DNA of 64,000 nucleotides, taken from positions 62,001 to 126,000 of the forward strand of contig FWCC01000329.1 of assembly GCA_900169235.1 (NCBI GenBank). The letters run 5' to 3'. Shown piece by piece: positions 23,647 to 37,000 of the stretch; position 1 is the first letter of the stretch, and every line of letters starts with the position of its first letter. The DNA is from Zarea fungicola (taxonomy: Eukaryota; Ascomycota; Sordariomycetes; Hypocreales; Cordycipitaceae). The notes beneath the pieces were generated by a model. That model was not told the origin of the DNA, ran no database searches, and saw only the letters and a list, made by a program, of their open reading frames with translations. The position numbers were made by a program, and so were the translations under genes.

Positions 23647-25074
23647 TTAGTACAGGCGGTCGGTGAAGCTCAAATGGCGGCCGTGTTCATCCTCGTAGAT
23701 GACATCTTGCTGGTCGAACATGGTGTATTCAGTATTGTGTGTCCTTGGGATGCTGGACATGCCTGGCGCGGTAGCGTGACTGGCCAAGTCATAGGCAGCA
23801 AGACTGTGATGTTGGGGAATTTGAGGTAGCGGCTGTTGGGGGACTGGGCCAGAGAGGCTTTGAGATCGGGGCTGGCCCTTGGGCTTGCGAGCAGCAACAG
23901 TGCGTGCCTTGCCACGGCCCTTTACTCCTTTGTTGCTGTTCTTGTAATGCTCATCAAAGTACTCAAAGAGCGACTGGTGCTCCTCAGGAATCTCACCCTC
24001 GGCAGCAAACTTGGCAAACATGCTGGTGAGTCTCTGGATAGTTTCCTTGTGGAAGTTGTTTTGGTGCGTCTTCATATTGCCGAGCTGGGAAAAGGTCTTG
24101 TTGCAGTCATCAAGTTTGCAGATGTAAGGCTTCATGCCCTTGTGAGTCTCTTCATGAGAGCGAACGTTGCCACGCTGGGCAAACGTCTTTCCACAAATGC
24201 GACAGCAAAAAGGCTTCTCTCCGGTATGACGACGCATGTGTGTCTTGAGATTGCCACGCTGGGAAAAGGTGAGGCCACAGTTTTCCTTGTTGCAAACATA
24301 CGGCTTGGCACCAGTGTGAGTACGGCGGTGAATATCCAAGTGCGTCTTTTGAACGAAGCTCTTGTTGCAGCTTGGACCATCGCAAACCCACTTCTTCTTG
24401 GGCTTGCTGTCAGCAAGAGTCGCAGTGCTGCCGGGAGTGGAGGGCTCGGTGTGGTCAGCGCGAGGTGTGAGAGCCGGAGTAGATCCTTGACAAGCCTCAA
24501 CTCTGGCCTCGGACTTCCTTCTCTGGATTGCCTTCATGAGCTCGTCAACATCCGTCTCAAAGTTGACTCTGTCGCCGGGGTTAATCGTCTCGTTGTAAGT
24601 AATCGTCTTGGCATTGGCAGTAGGGTTCGAAGAGATGGATGAGCGGCTGGTGGAGGGCAGAGACTCGCTGCGAGTGGATGGCGAAGGAATATGCACCTCA
24701 TGTAGAGACTTGGAATCCCGCTGGAAGATCATGGGGCGGTTCTGGTCCATGTGCTGAATAGAGCGCTCCTGGTAGTCATTACGGAATGGAGACCCAACGG
24801 GTGAAGTTGGCGATGGGCTATGGTACGGAACGTATTGGAACGCGGCAGGACCCTGATACTGAGGGGTGGTGAAGGTGGGCGGTGCCGGTTGTGAGTTGTA
24901 GGCTGGACCAACAACATACTGGGGTGCCATGGGTCGCTGCTGCTGCATCTGAGGAGGACCGCGAGTATCATAAGGCAAAAAGCCCTGGCTGTCCATCATG
25001 TTGAAGTCGTTGGGCATGTTCTGTGGCCAGCGGCCCCAGCTGGGGTGTGCGGCGGGTTGAGCAGTAAGAGCCAT
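23647..25074 (-). CDS. AZF1: C2H2 zinc-finger transcription factor, Azf1 type
   Basis: 475 aa, single exon; the start MALTAQPAAHPSWGRW is the first ATG before a Pro/Gln-rich region. Four tandem C2H2 fingers lie at about residues 231-253 (CDGPSC...H..H), 261-283, 291-311 and 319-342, with TGEKP/TGAKP-type linkers. The pattern KKWVCDGPSCNKSF, SQRGNLKTH, FAQRGNVRSH, CKLDDCNKTFSQLGNMKTH is diagnostic of the Azf1 family, nuclear regulators tied to carbon metabolism, cell wall and morphology. The C-terminal half is basic (KGVKGRGKARTVAARKPKG) and ends in a YEDEHGRHLSFTDRLY segment. Its upstream side faces more than 20 kb without another recognised gene. Ortholog naming is by family resemblance. Confidence 0.85.
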   Translation of the reverse strand: MALTAQPAAHPSWGRWPQNMPNDFNMMDSQGFLPYDTRGPPQMQQQRPMAPQYVVGPAYNSQPAPPTFTTPQYQGPAAFQYVPYHSPSPTSPVGSPFRNDYQERSIQHMDQNRPMIFQRDSKSLHEVHIPSPSTRSESLPSTSRSSISSNPTANAKTITYNETINPGDRVNFETDVDELMKAIQRRKSEARVEACQGSTPALTPRADHTEPSTPGSTATLADSKPKKKWVCDGPSCNKSFVQKTHLDIHRRTHTGAKPYVCNKENCGLTFSQRGNLKTHMRRHTGEKPFCCRICGKTFAQRGNVRSHEETHKGMKPYICKLDDCNKTFSQLGNMKTHQNNFHKETIQRLTSMFAKFAAEGEIPEEHQSLFEYFDEHYKNSNKGVKGRGKARTVAARKPKGQPRSQSLSGPVPQQPLPQIPQHHSLAAYDLASHATAPGMSSIPRTHNTEYTMFDQQDVIYEDEHGRHLSFTDRLY

Positions 25075-26900
25075 TGAGTGGTAGCAAGGTTGAATCTTGC
25101 TCGTTGAAGCAAGATCAATTGTGTTGGTGTAGAGGGAAAAAGAAACCGCAGGAAGCAGGGCAAAGCCGAGCAAGCAAGAGTATCAGAGAGAAGATGATGC
25201 TGTGCAGTTATGCAAGTACGAATGTATGTCAAAGACTTTTTGCTTATGATGATGAAACGGTGAAGCAAGGAGAGAGTGATGAAGAAGGGCGCGGGGATTG
25301 AGGGTATATATGTATGTCGAGATGACTTATGGCGATTAAGACCGTGAGAGGAGGTGGATGAGGGGGGTTAAGTATTCCGTTGAGGCTGCGGTGCGTATCC
25401 AGGTGTGTCTAGACAGAGATGTCTGGTACTCTATCCAGCGGTGCACCAAGTTGGGACAAGGGAGTGGACCGGGATTCTGGGTCAGAGATCTTGGCTAAAG
25501 TACCGCCTGCATTAGACCAGAGGCGAGTTGTGGCTGCTTGTTCCCACCGGGGCCAGGTCAGGTCCCATCGCGGCTGGCAGACTTAATGTATCCATACTGA
25601 TCCTCTTTGTTGAGGGGTGGAAGGCTGGCGGGTGTGGGCTTGAGGGGTGGGAGAGACGAAAAACGAGCACGGACGGAGTAGGGCTCAAGAGCTCCTGAGC
25701 TCAGAGAGCGCAGGGGTGTGTGGGACGGAGTACGATCGAGGTGGCCGAGAGTGGATGGGAGCTGAGCGAGAGAGTCCCAGGCTATTGTTACTAGTACAGC
25801 TGCAAAAAGAGACAAGAGTTTCGACCTGTCATCTGCGTCTGCTAATCGCGCGACTGAGCGCAGTGACTTGCCAAAGCCTAGCAGCAGGTAGGGGGCACGG
25901 CGTACCCCGGGGCTGGCGAGGGTCTCCATCGAGACACAGTTGACAGACTAGACTGAGGGCTCCAAGACATTTTTTCGCTGGACAAATTCTTTCACTTTTG
26001 TCCTAGGCGGCCAGGCTGGCCCTGATGGAGGACGCAGCCACCACAAAAACGGCCGTTTTGGGGCGCTTTGTGAGCGAAGCAGGTGCTGGAGACTTGAGTA
26101 CTACGCACAGAAGTACATAGATAATGCGGCCGAAGGGCGGGACCATTCTGTGGCTGAATACCCGTAATGTCGGCTTTTCCTTGTTACTTGGTACAATGTA
26201 CGGAGTACATATGCTGAAAATGGACATGCTGGAGCCGGCCGCCGGCAACAAGAAAAGTGACGGGATGACGGGAAAAGACGTTGGACCGGGTGAGTTTACA
26301 ACCGCGCCATGAATAGCATGTGCGGAGCACTCATCATAGTATCTTATAATGAGGCGTGTTACGCCATTGAGACGTGTAGCACGCATGGGTTGGAAATGAC
26401 TTCTGCGTAAAGTCCCAGAAGTAGCTGTACCAGTAATGAGCAGGCATAGCGTGATTGTCTGTATAAAAAATAAAAAATAAAAAATTGACTGCCATCCAAC
26501 GCTTGTTCCCGCGTAGTAGGACCAAGCCTGTCTAGCAGATCACTACAGGCGACAGTACTCTGTCCCAACTTGTCGATGATGGACCAGGCAGACGGGACGG
26601 TGGAGGAGCCAAACCACCCACACACACATGCGGGACGAAACAATGCCTCTGCTAAAGCTGTTAGAGGCACAGTGACTCTAGCAGGGGACGTCAACGGACA
26701 AAACACGGCCGAAAGTAGGCCAAAGGGAGAGCTAATTGGGGGGTAGTGGGAGGTCGGCGGATGTGTTGTGGATGGGTCCGGCCGGGATACGGTGTGTGGG
26801 GCTGCCGGGGTACTGCCGGGGGTGTATATTAGTGGGTCTCGGTTTTGAAGGGGAAATTTTATTTTTGGCAGGGGGTGGGAGGGGAAGGGGGAGGGGTGGT
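25075..26900. promoter_or_regulatory. AZF1-proximal upstream region
   Basis: Putative promoter and long leader of AZF1 (minus strand). It contains TATATATG near 25310, G-rich tracts, TACGGAGTA at 26199-26207 inside a perfect GTACGGAGTAC, and a G-quadruplex-type sequence at 26871-26899. Open frames here look random. Regulatory role is inferred from position. Confidence 0.35.
26871..26899 (+). other. Candidate G-quadruplex motif
   Basis: Five runs of three or more G separated by 1-2 nt loops within 29 bases (pattern G5-T-G3-A-G4-AA-G5-A-G4), inside a wider G-rich zone at 26730-26905. Short loops favour a stable quadruplex on the plus strand. Located about 1.8 kb upstream of the AZF1 start. Confidence 0.6.
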
Positions 26901-29900
26901 TGTTGAGCCGATAATTCGGGTCAGATTAGGAACTGACCTGTATCGTAATTTATCACCAGGTAATTGTACTGATGTATGGACATGCAGGCGCATGGAGTAG
27001 CTGGTGATATTAGCGGGCACGGAGGCAACTTGAATGCATTTTGGTCCTGGCAATGTATTAGTTGTGCTCGCCATTTAACCAAGGCCGGTTAGCGGGTGCA
27101 GTAGCTGGTACCTCTCGACAGAGTAGGGTTGGTGCCCAGATTGCGAAGTGCCTATCATAGAAGGTACCGAGTACATGCTTTCTTATTACAGCTGGTGGGT
27201 GACAGACAGTTGGCAACTTTGCAGTGCGGCAGCCACTCACTGACCATCAGCGCCTGCGTTTGTACCGGCGGCCAGCCACTTGCGGACAACCAGGGGAGAG
27301 CCAGCTCGTAGTACTCCGTACATACCTTACAGGGAGTTGCAGCTGCTGCATGCACAGGCTGCATGCGCTGTACGCATGATGATGTGTAAGGCACCAAGGT
27401 ACCTGCTACATACCTGCCTTCAAGATGATGATATCGTGGCTGCAGATGCAGGTAGCAGTCCCAATCAATCCAACATCAATACCACTGACACACCGCAAAC
27501 AGTACCACCGCTCCCGGCCATGGTATCGATTATTCAATCTTCAAAGGCCTTTGCATCTCCGTCTATCTGTGTAATTGTCAATTGCCAAGCTTCAGACCCC
27601 GTAAGAAATTTGCCTCATCTGTCGCTTCTCATAGCCTCGGACGCCAACAAGCCACACTGTCTTGCATCTATCCAATGTCCGACTCAATTGCCACCATAGG
27701 CGCCCTCATCTCCATATCCAGAGTCCAGCTGAGTGCGGCCAGTCTAATGCAGCTGCAAACGCTATCATATTTTACAAAAATCTAGAGCCGCAGCGCGCCC
27801 GAGTACAAGCCCTGAATCAGGTCCACAGTCATCAGATCTTCTACCCAGGACTACGGAGAACATGTCCGCCAACCTGCCCGCTGCTAGAAATTATTTTGCA
27901 AATTCGCTTATTAGTTACTTCTCTCCTCTGGGCCGGAATGACACCTGTGACCTGCAGCAGCCAGCTGCTGTCCACTTGAGGGACCAGATTAATAAGGAAG
28001 GACCTGTATCCATACATTGGCCACTGTCCAGCCTTCATGCCGTCAACACACCGTGATGGCCCGCGTCATATCAAGCCGACCGGTACGATTTTTTAAATTT
28101 ACCTCTCCATCATGTTGGCCGTCGCCGCCACCACTGCAAAGTTCAGCCCCTCCACGTCTCTCTTTACCTCGGCGGCGCCTCTCCACCACACGACACCACC
28201 GCAGGCGCCGCCACCATCAACGCTAACTATGCCATCGCAACTTCTCAACGGATCCTGTCCGTCTGCTGGCCGTTGCAGCTAGCAGCTGTCCAGTCCCTTC
28301 TCACGATTCCCAAGTGGCGTGGCAGCTGTTTCGTTACCCGCGCCAACAACAGTTAGAACAGAAAACAACACGTACTCCGTTTTGCCCAGGTCAGGATCAA
28401 CGTTCTGCTTTTCTGCATTCACCAAACAGGGTTGATCAGCTACCGTGCGGGGTTGAGCCAAACTCTAGGACATTATACTAAGGAAGAGCCAGTAACGAGG
28501 CATGACCCCTCAACCCACGCTGTTTAGAGTTCCGACTTGCAGCCATTGTCCGTTCACCAGCTACTACGGCGCACCGTAGACAGTTCCAACGAATGCAGTG
28601 GAAGAGCTAGGAGCAGCCTGGATCTATGGCCCGGTCCTTTTCAGTCGTCCCGATGGTGTGGTTGATGGTTTGCCAGCATACTGTAGGGACGGCAAGTGCG
28701 GAGTACATGGCTCAAAATTTCCTGGCCCTGGTAGGTTGCCGCAGCATCATCCCGAGTAGTCGGGACGGGATCGACGTCAGGATGCGCTACCCAATTTTTT
28801 GTGTGCCATTGTCCAATATGCCTGTTGCCTAGTTAGGCCTAGGCTTCTTCTCTCACAACCTCCGCCACCATTTTGAGATTTTTTGGCTGCCTGGCAGAGT
28901 GGCGCACCATTATACCACCCTTGCTCTTATTCGGCCTGCGCTTCATCTAATACGACGGAATCTCCCATCCAGTGCCAGTTTTCTGAGAGGCACGGCACTA
29001 CTGGGAGCACGCGATGGGCCGGGTGGCTTGAGCCGATTTGATGGCCACATTCACCACTCTCATCATCTGATGGCGTTCCGGCTGCTTGGCCTGGTCAAGA
29101 CGAGACAGGTAATTGCTCCCTTCGTCAAATGCGTTGTTTGGGCCTGTTTCTCTATCACTATAGCAGTTCCTTTAGACTGACTTTGATTTCTTGTGGTGAT
29201 CCAGGAAACCTTTTGGTGGCGTGTACATTGTCGAGCCTGGCAGCAACCAGCCCAACTGTAACTGCTTGTAAACTGGAATGATATCTGGGCAGCGCTATCA
29301 CTCACCAATAAACAAACCAGTCCACTGCGCTGCACGACCCTCAGGCGCAATTATGCCCAGATCCTGGAGGAGCCGACTTTAGCACCCTTGGCTGGGGCAC
29401 TCATTAGTCTACACTCGCCAGCGAGCGCTAGTAAATGGTGGAATCCAACAAAACGAGAGCAGCCTCAAGTACGCTTAGCATTCAGGCTAGAACTACAATG
29501 AGAAGAGAAGAGATAAAAGCAGAACCGATTGAGAGGCACTCTAGAAAATCTTTTGATTCAAGAAATCCAGCAATCCTACAATCTACCAATATGAGTCATG
29601 TGCCACACATTTTGTGGTTGTAGATCCTGCTCAGCACAAGGCGGTTAAGAATGGGCCTAATGGCCACTTAGCTGTGGCTGATGCCCTCTAACCTTACACC
29701 AAAGAGGTAGCTCTCTGTAAACCAGTTGATAGGACGGGATTTATAAAATGCAGTAGTATTTATTCATTCTTCTGACCAAGAAAGAATTTTACTCGCATAG
29801 CGTAGCTCCGCGAACACTCTTGCAACAGGTCACTTGAAGTGCTTGCGGCCCCGCAGTACAGTTCGCAAAGCACTTGCATTCAACAGACATCCACAGGCTC

Positions 29901-32900
29901 GCCTTCGCGAAAATACGAGTGAACATGGGAACAGGAACAGGCTGACAAGCCGTTGGAGGAAAGTACCCAATGGCGGCGTCATCTCTTTTCGCACATCCCA
30001 TGCCCACAACAGACCAGCCAAGGACGACAGCCCGCTAACATTCCACCAACGGTTTGATATTCTTTATTTGACGAACGGGCAGAATCTACCCGTGAAGCCT
30101 GGCTCTGCTTGGCTGGCCAACTTCTCATCGTGGATGGTGTTACTGGTTACCAGTGACGTGGAGCAACAACGTAACGGCTCTACCGAAATTCTTCGGGCCC
30201 GGCTCCTTGATTGGCTATTTCTGTGTTCCAAATACTTATTATGTGGAAATCATGCAGGGAGGACCAGGCTTACACTGCCTGGGTTACGTCGCAGAGTACC
30301 GCCTGTCGACAGGTTGAAACTGTACCAGTACCCAGTCGGCCCAGTAATGTAAGAGAAAGGCTACAATGACTTCTACTGACGACTCAAAAACTGCACAAAC
30401 TTAGATCAGTTGGCTCAGCTCCGTCAGGTCGGGACAGTCACGTCAACAGTGCTGCAGGGAGGCCAATTGATGCCCGCATCACGGCCCGGGGAATTTGGCT
30501 AGGAGGCGCCACACAACGCCATGACCACAACCTAAATAGCCAAGCTGCGGATGATTGACAGGCGGGGGTGTGGCGTGCTCCAGCAGTGCCAAATACCACG
30601 GGATCCAGTGGCTCACTTTCGATTTCCATTTCAGCAAATAAATTCGACTTGGGATCATATCCAATTACGTCCTTTTTACCCTTACCACAAGTCAGGGTCA
30701 GCCCAAAAACTCGGCTCGGTGGTCTGCCCCCGCTTGAGCGACTTTCTAATAGGCTCTAGGTGAGTGGCTTCAGAGTCTGCCCTATTGCCAAACTGGCCTA
30801 GGCACACCCTCTTACCACGGAAAATGATATGTCGCCTGCAGAGGTCACTCCCCTGTTGAGAAGCCTTGGGTCGGTGGCTCAGGGCCTGTCCATGCCACTA
30901 AATGACGCGGTGATAATAAAGTTCCACGGGGAATAAAGCTGGAGAGCTGCTGCTCCTTCAGAGGGTGATCCATTCCAAATACTGTCCTATCGAAAGCTCG
31001 ACTCATTGGCCGACAGTGTGGCAGGCAAGCAGACTGCTTGTGGTTGTCTGATTGGCTTGCGCCTCCCCGCATCGCATCCTCGATGAGCTGAATGGCTTGA
31101 TCTTGGCTGCACGAGTTTGCGTCAAGAGCAGACACATTGTCAGACTAGCAGCGCAGATCACATGACTCGAAGCTGGCATCATCTTCTCTGTGTGGCGTGC
31201 CGGCCGTTGGCTCTCAGACAAAGGAGAATTTAACATTCCTGCTTCTCACACGTATCATGATCCGTTTTGGCAACTAATACTGGTACACCGAGACCAATTG
31301 GATGACTAAAGTAGGTGCGATTTCCCACTGGGGCAAAACAAGCCCGGTAAACACCGTAAGTCCAGCCACGGACGTCAACGTCGTACTTGGGAATACCATT
31401 GAGTATAACTAATTTACGGGCAATCGTCTTCAAACAACATTTATGACGAAGGCCTCGCTTCGATGACATGCCAAGTGACCTGTAGAACGCCAGCTGGGAC
31501 CAGGAGCCTGGCCATTGGCCCCTGGAAAACCCTTGCATGCCCCGGACGTCTCCATTCGACACGAACGCCAGCAATTATTTACTTTTACTGATTTTCACAT
31601 TGACGAACCACCAGGGTCGCCACTGTTTATCAGGTGGTGGACTGGCGGGAATAGCTGAATGAGGTGTGCGGATGGACGGGACTTTCTGCGGTACCCTTAC
31701 ATACTACTCAGTACTGGCCTCTCCACCACGGGCCAAGGAAGGTTGCCGGGCCCTTCGGGGAGAGTGGCTCCAGTATCCGGCTCGGTGGAAGCCGAGTGTG
31801 TGATAGAGCACGTCCATCCACCACTTGGGACCACCCTGGCTCTGCTAGGCCTCTTTCTTGTTGTAAAGGCTGTGCAGCTAGCTCATATCATAGCACACTT
31901 GCTGTCTGCTAACCCCGTTTCACAGTTGAAGCTATACTCCGTGGGTGCAGAGCTGAGGCTGTCACCCTCTTCCTCCTTTCTCAGGCAAAATTGACTATGG
32001 CCACACAGCTGAGCCATGGACTATTGTTCTCGAGTATCTTTGCAAAATATTAGCATCCAAGAACCATTGTAGCTACTGCGATCCTCGAGAATGAACCAAA
32101 TCAGTCATTTTCAACCTCAAGACGGGTAAACCGGGAACAGACAAGAATAAGTCAGATATCGCCACAGACTACAATGAGCATTTCACGGACAGATCCCGTA
32201 AATGGAAAATCACTTGTTACTTTGATCAGACAATGATTAGTGAACCAACTATAGCTGGCTGACAAGTTTGGGGTTGTTGTCTCTCGTTCTCTCCCCCCCG
32301 CAGCGAAGCCAGCGGCGTGCAGCCATGGGAAGTATTATCCGCTTTATGCGCATGCGATATATGATACACAGCTTCCTCGCCCCAATCGGGGTTGACATAC
32401 TCCGTACGCAACGGACTGAAGCATGGATCTTTACGGATTTTACAAGTATTTGCAAGAGTATCCGTATGATAAGTTTCAAGGTTGAAGAGGCCTGCCTTTA
32501 CGTGGAGCTTCAAGCCACGCTAACGGACAGTACCTGTAAGAAAGACGAAGAAGAGGAAACAGAGGAAAAGGAATATTTTGAGACTCAAACACACGGAAAC
32601 GATGCAAAAAATTGACAGTCTTGTGAAATATCAATGCTCCTCTATCGCCTCTGAAGGCAAATGATCGACTTACCCTCAGCTGGTTGCGCAGCGAACGAGG
32701 CACACCACCCACCACCACGGTCTTGGTAGAGTATCAGCACAGTGGACTCGGGCTGTTAAAAACAGTTGCGTGTTGCATTTTGGCGTCCGCTAATATCCAC
32801 CCATCTTAGGCTGAGTTGAGGAAAAAGAGAGAGATCACAATTCCCTTGCCTAGCGCAATCGATGAACCAACCGGAAAGCACAGTTACCTTTTAGTACAAG

Positions 32901-34000
32901 AAGCTAACAATGGTCTGGGTGGTGGTTGCGTGGGGCCTGCCCGTCATCTCCAAAGAGACAGTCTTAACAAGAAAAACTAACAATCTCGCATTTTTATTGT
33001 ATGTTACAAAAAGGGCTCAGCTTCCGAGCAATAAAAAAGTCCCTTGTCTGGTGTGGGCGCCACAGTGACCAGGGCAGTGACAACGTCAGCAGCGTATTTT
33101 GTACCATATGCCCAGATACAGACAAGACCCGGAAACAATATGAAAAAACAGTAAAAGCCAAAGGGTCTCTCCGAAAATACCTGGGCCTTTTCATGGAGAC
33201 AGGGTGCATGGGTGTCCAAAATGGGCTAGATTAGGTGCAAGTTGCATCTTGCAAACCCGAATTGTTGGAATCATGGCTTGGGAACCTGCATGCACGCACA
33301 ACTTCATAACCGCGGGATTTATTTATTATTTATTTATTTTAACTTAGCCATGCATGTACATATGCAATACATGGACTTTTCCGTATCCGCTCTCTCCGGC
33401 TCGCAGAACAACCCAACTAAAGGAACCCGATGACGACCAGTGACCAGGTACTCGGGCCTGCCCCTGCTGGGAACCTCGAGCTTCTTTGCATTTACCAGAT
33501 ATTCGGGTCATTCTTTTCTCAGTGGATTGAGGCGCTGCATGTTGCATGCATATTCTCCACGGGGAAGGACTGGGTAGAATATGATATTCCCTTCCTATAC
33601 TGAACAGCGACCGCCGCGGTTACAGTAAAGAAAGGCATACTACCAAGGAAACGAAAATATTTTCTCGCCTAAAATGCTCCATGATCTTTGTGCTCCTTGT
33701 GTCCCCTTGCACCATCTCCATTTTCTCCAGCGCAAGGTTACCTAAGACCTTGGGGATCTTGAATTTCACGCTACATTATTCACGCCAGGCCAATGCACGT
33801 CAACCTTTTTTATTATATTAATTAACTTCTGTAGGCGAAAACAATTGGGGGAAAACTGTTTCTGTTTTAATATAGAAAATTTTACTACTCAGACACGAAT
33901 AAAACATGGACCACGAAGGTGTGCCAGGGGCCGTGGACCTACGGACAGATGGAAAGGCCAAACCCCTGATTGACACTGGGAATAGACGGGAAGGAAGAGA
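26901..34000. other. Gene-poor region, part 1
   Basis: About 7 kb of mixed-composition DNA with no recognisable protein, RNA gene or transposon. Notable items are GTACTCCGTAC at 27311-27321, TACTCCGTA at 32398-32406 and a GC-rich 56-codon frame at 28112-28282 (MLAVAATTAKFSPSTSLF...) with no family match. It is not conspicuously AT-rich, so it does not look like heavily RIP-mutated repeat. Confidence 0.4.
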
Positions 34001-37000
34001 CAAAAAGTAAAACAAGAAATTTGGGATACAAGATTGCAATTCTGCAGCGATAGGGGGGGGTTTTCCAAGTTTAGTTACGCTGTATCGAGTCTTATTAAAA
34101 CCACGAGGCGGATTCTTTGTAGTACAAGACATTGTTTTGCGATGGAGAGTGGATTGCATTTCCTTTTTCTCCCCGTTTCGAGGAGAGCCACGTTTGAGCG
34201 AAACCTGCACGCTATGAAGTTTTATTAGTAAACTTTTTCCCCGCCACCAAATCCGGATCAAGAAAAAGGTAGCTATTACGAGATGAAGAGGAAAGCAGGA
34301 TGGCCAGTCCAAGTCTGTGATTCGTCGAGTTGGGAGGCAAGTTGTTCTTCCCCTTGGCTTCATAATCGGCTTTGGAACATTCTCAAACACTTGGAAGGCG
34401 AGAACAGATACACCTGGTTTCGGCCCGTCGATTGATTTACTATACTGAATACTTTACTTTCCAGGTAATGATTATCCGCATGTTCCAGACCCTGTTTTTG
34501 CCACAGTGCATACGGACGCTAAAACTCCATTATTGTTTCTGTTTCGAGGGGATGTATGCTCCTCCTCGTCTGCGGCCAAGGGCTTTGATCATGGGGATTT
34601 CCCTTTTCTTTTCTTTCAGATACATAGGATGAACAGAGAGATGGCGTTTGCAGCTGCAGAAAAAGTGACAGGACTTTGAAAAAGAAAACAGAGTATACAG
34701 GATGGTGGTCAACGGTGGCGTGAACATATGACAGCGACGCCTCGCCTGGCCAAAGTGGGGAGGGAGGAAGCGTTCTGGTGCCTGTCCCTCTTTTTTCCTG
34801 CTTTTTTCTTTTTTCTCGGAAAGTGGATGAGAGGTCTTTGTGCTACTCGCAGGCACCCTTTGGCTTCCCGGATCTTGCGATAGTATGCTTTCTTTTTCCA
34901 TCTTTCCGTTTTGGGAGAAGCATCCTCAGTTCGGAACGCGGGTTGCAAATGTGTCTGTGTGTAGTCTGTGTGTCTGTGTGTCTGTGTGTTGGAACAAATA
35001 ATATCCCTGCCGCCTCTTAAAGAAAAGAAAAAGTTTTCTAGCTGCATATTTTGTCAATGGGGTTATCATTGACCTGGTAAACTGCAGGGGCTGGTTAGGA
35101 TCACCAGAGTACAAATTCTACAATGACAAGAGATATCATGGTTTCCTTTTTCTACCACTGTGGAGGTTTTCCTTTCTGACAGTGCTTCAGATGAATCGTT
35201 TGAAGTAGCCTGAAACACGTTTCAAATTGTTGAATAAAAAGAAAAGAAAGAGTATGAAAAACAAACGGGACGGGAATGACTGAATAAGGGGGATGATCTC
35301 GCCAATCGCAGAAATAAACGGCTCGCTTTCCTTTTTGAAGACGGCTAAAGTTGTTTATGAAAAGGAAGCGTCTCTTGTACGGGAGTATAACGGTCACAAT
35401 AGTGGCCTGTGTGCCTTTGAGAGTCGGTCTGTATACTTGCAGGATGTCAGTGCTTTGGTCGGCTTTTTTCGCATTGCCGAACACTTACTTCGTATATACT
35501 ACCTGGATTATTTTCTGCCGAGAAACAGGACCGGTAGTCAAATAATCTGTCAGTCTGTCCCTATGATAACAAAAGCTTATGCCCTGGTCAAGGCTATGTT
35601 GCACTGCGCCAGCCGAACCTGGCCAAGCCTCGAGACGGACGGCTGGCGCGGGAAGACATAAACTACTGTACGAGCAGGGGTGTGTTCATCCTGTTCGTAG
35701 AGAGACTTTATTACTGCTGCATACAAAACAACACGAAAGCTCGATGTTGAATGTTTTTTTTTTTTCACATAAAACTTTTAATGCGACTTTTAATGTTTAA
35801 GCATGGTTGGAGATTAGGTCGGCACTGCCAGTCTACGGGGTTTGTAAACTCTGCGCTTTTGATCTAGTTAGTGAAGCTTGGCCGGCACGGGGCACGAGAT
35901 AAGGGACAGACTTTTGTCCAGCTTCACTTAATCGCATTGGGAGCTATTCTGCTATGTTACGGATAACCTCTATAATAATTTGAAAATCTACATTCGGGGA
36001 AAGCTTTGCCTGACAGGAATGGTTTCCTCATTTTGGAAACTAGCATGGGTCCATTTTGGCCGATTTTCGCGTAAGCTACCCTTGTCGAGGTGTTGTTGTA
36101 TTGAAGCGGGGAATCGGGGTGTGCAACTAGTCCCTGGGGCGTATGATTTATAGTTTTTTATGATCAAGAGTATAACTATTTGACGGCACAAAAAGGAAAT
36201 AAAACTTAGCAAATCTGTGGGGAAGATGCACCACATCAGACGCCACGCACACAAAAAAAACTGTAGTAGCAACTGCTTGATGCTCTGATAAGCAGAACCC
36301 TGGTAGAATTTGATGGGGTAAACCGACTTCAGCTTGGGGGTGGTGCTTGTCCGTGCTGGGAGTGTGCTTCAACTCATTCTAGTTGTAACAGGCCATAGAC
36401 TTCAAAGAGGGCGGGGAAAGTTGTGAAATGAATTCATAGAGCAATATGTTGCTTTTTGTCCACATGGACAGCTCATTTTTTACTATTAGACAAACTGACT
36501 CGCACTTGCATATGAAAGAGACTTTTTAACACGAGCCAACAGTCTGTTCAAAATATGCCACGCGTTGTACTGGTAATGCAACGGCGGCTACGCTATGCAG
36601 AGAATGGCTTTCTCACCCCACTCGTTTCACGAGCTTGGACCGAGGGACGTACTGGTAAGCATGACCAAAACTTTTCCCTGCTCGGGGCTTTAGGAATGGG
36701 GTTTATTCAGACGGATTCAGATGAAGAGGTACTGTACTTGAGTATGCTGGTGTGTATCCAACATGAATGGGAAAATATGAGATTTGACAAATGTAGTCCC
36801 TACGGGACTGGTTCTTGTAGTACATCGTTTTGAGGAAGTAGCTTTGTAATATGCTAAAAAAGCCAAGAAAATATACCAAAAAAAAACGGGTCAGCTTTCT
36901 TTGAGAGAGGAGGCGACAAGGGGAAACAGTAGTGGATGGGCAACTAGCAAAGTGTCCGAGATGCTGCTCAGCCCAGTTGTGGCTATAACATTTACCCAGA

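Noticed and set aside
23836..24642. 268-codon open frame antisense to AZF1 zinc fingers
   Set aside because: Shadow frame; repetitive Leu/Val pattern arises from the repeated finger codons.
28112..28282. GC-rich 56-codon frame starting MLAVAATTAKFSPS
   Set aside because: Pro/Ser/Thr-rich and short, without splice continuation that gives a known protein; noted only under the gene-poor region.
29834..30352. 172-codon plus-strand frame
   Set aside because: No recognisable motif or plausible codon pattern; likely chance in a 20-kb region.
33818..34390. 190-codon minus-strand frame in the gene-poor block
   Set aside because: Composition looks random, no conserved motif, no splice partner giving a coherent protein.
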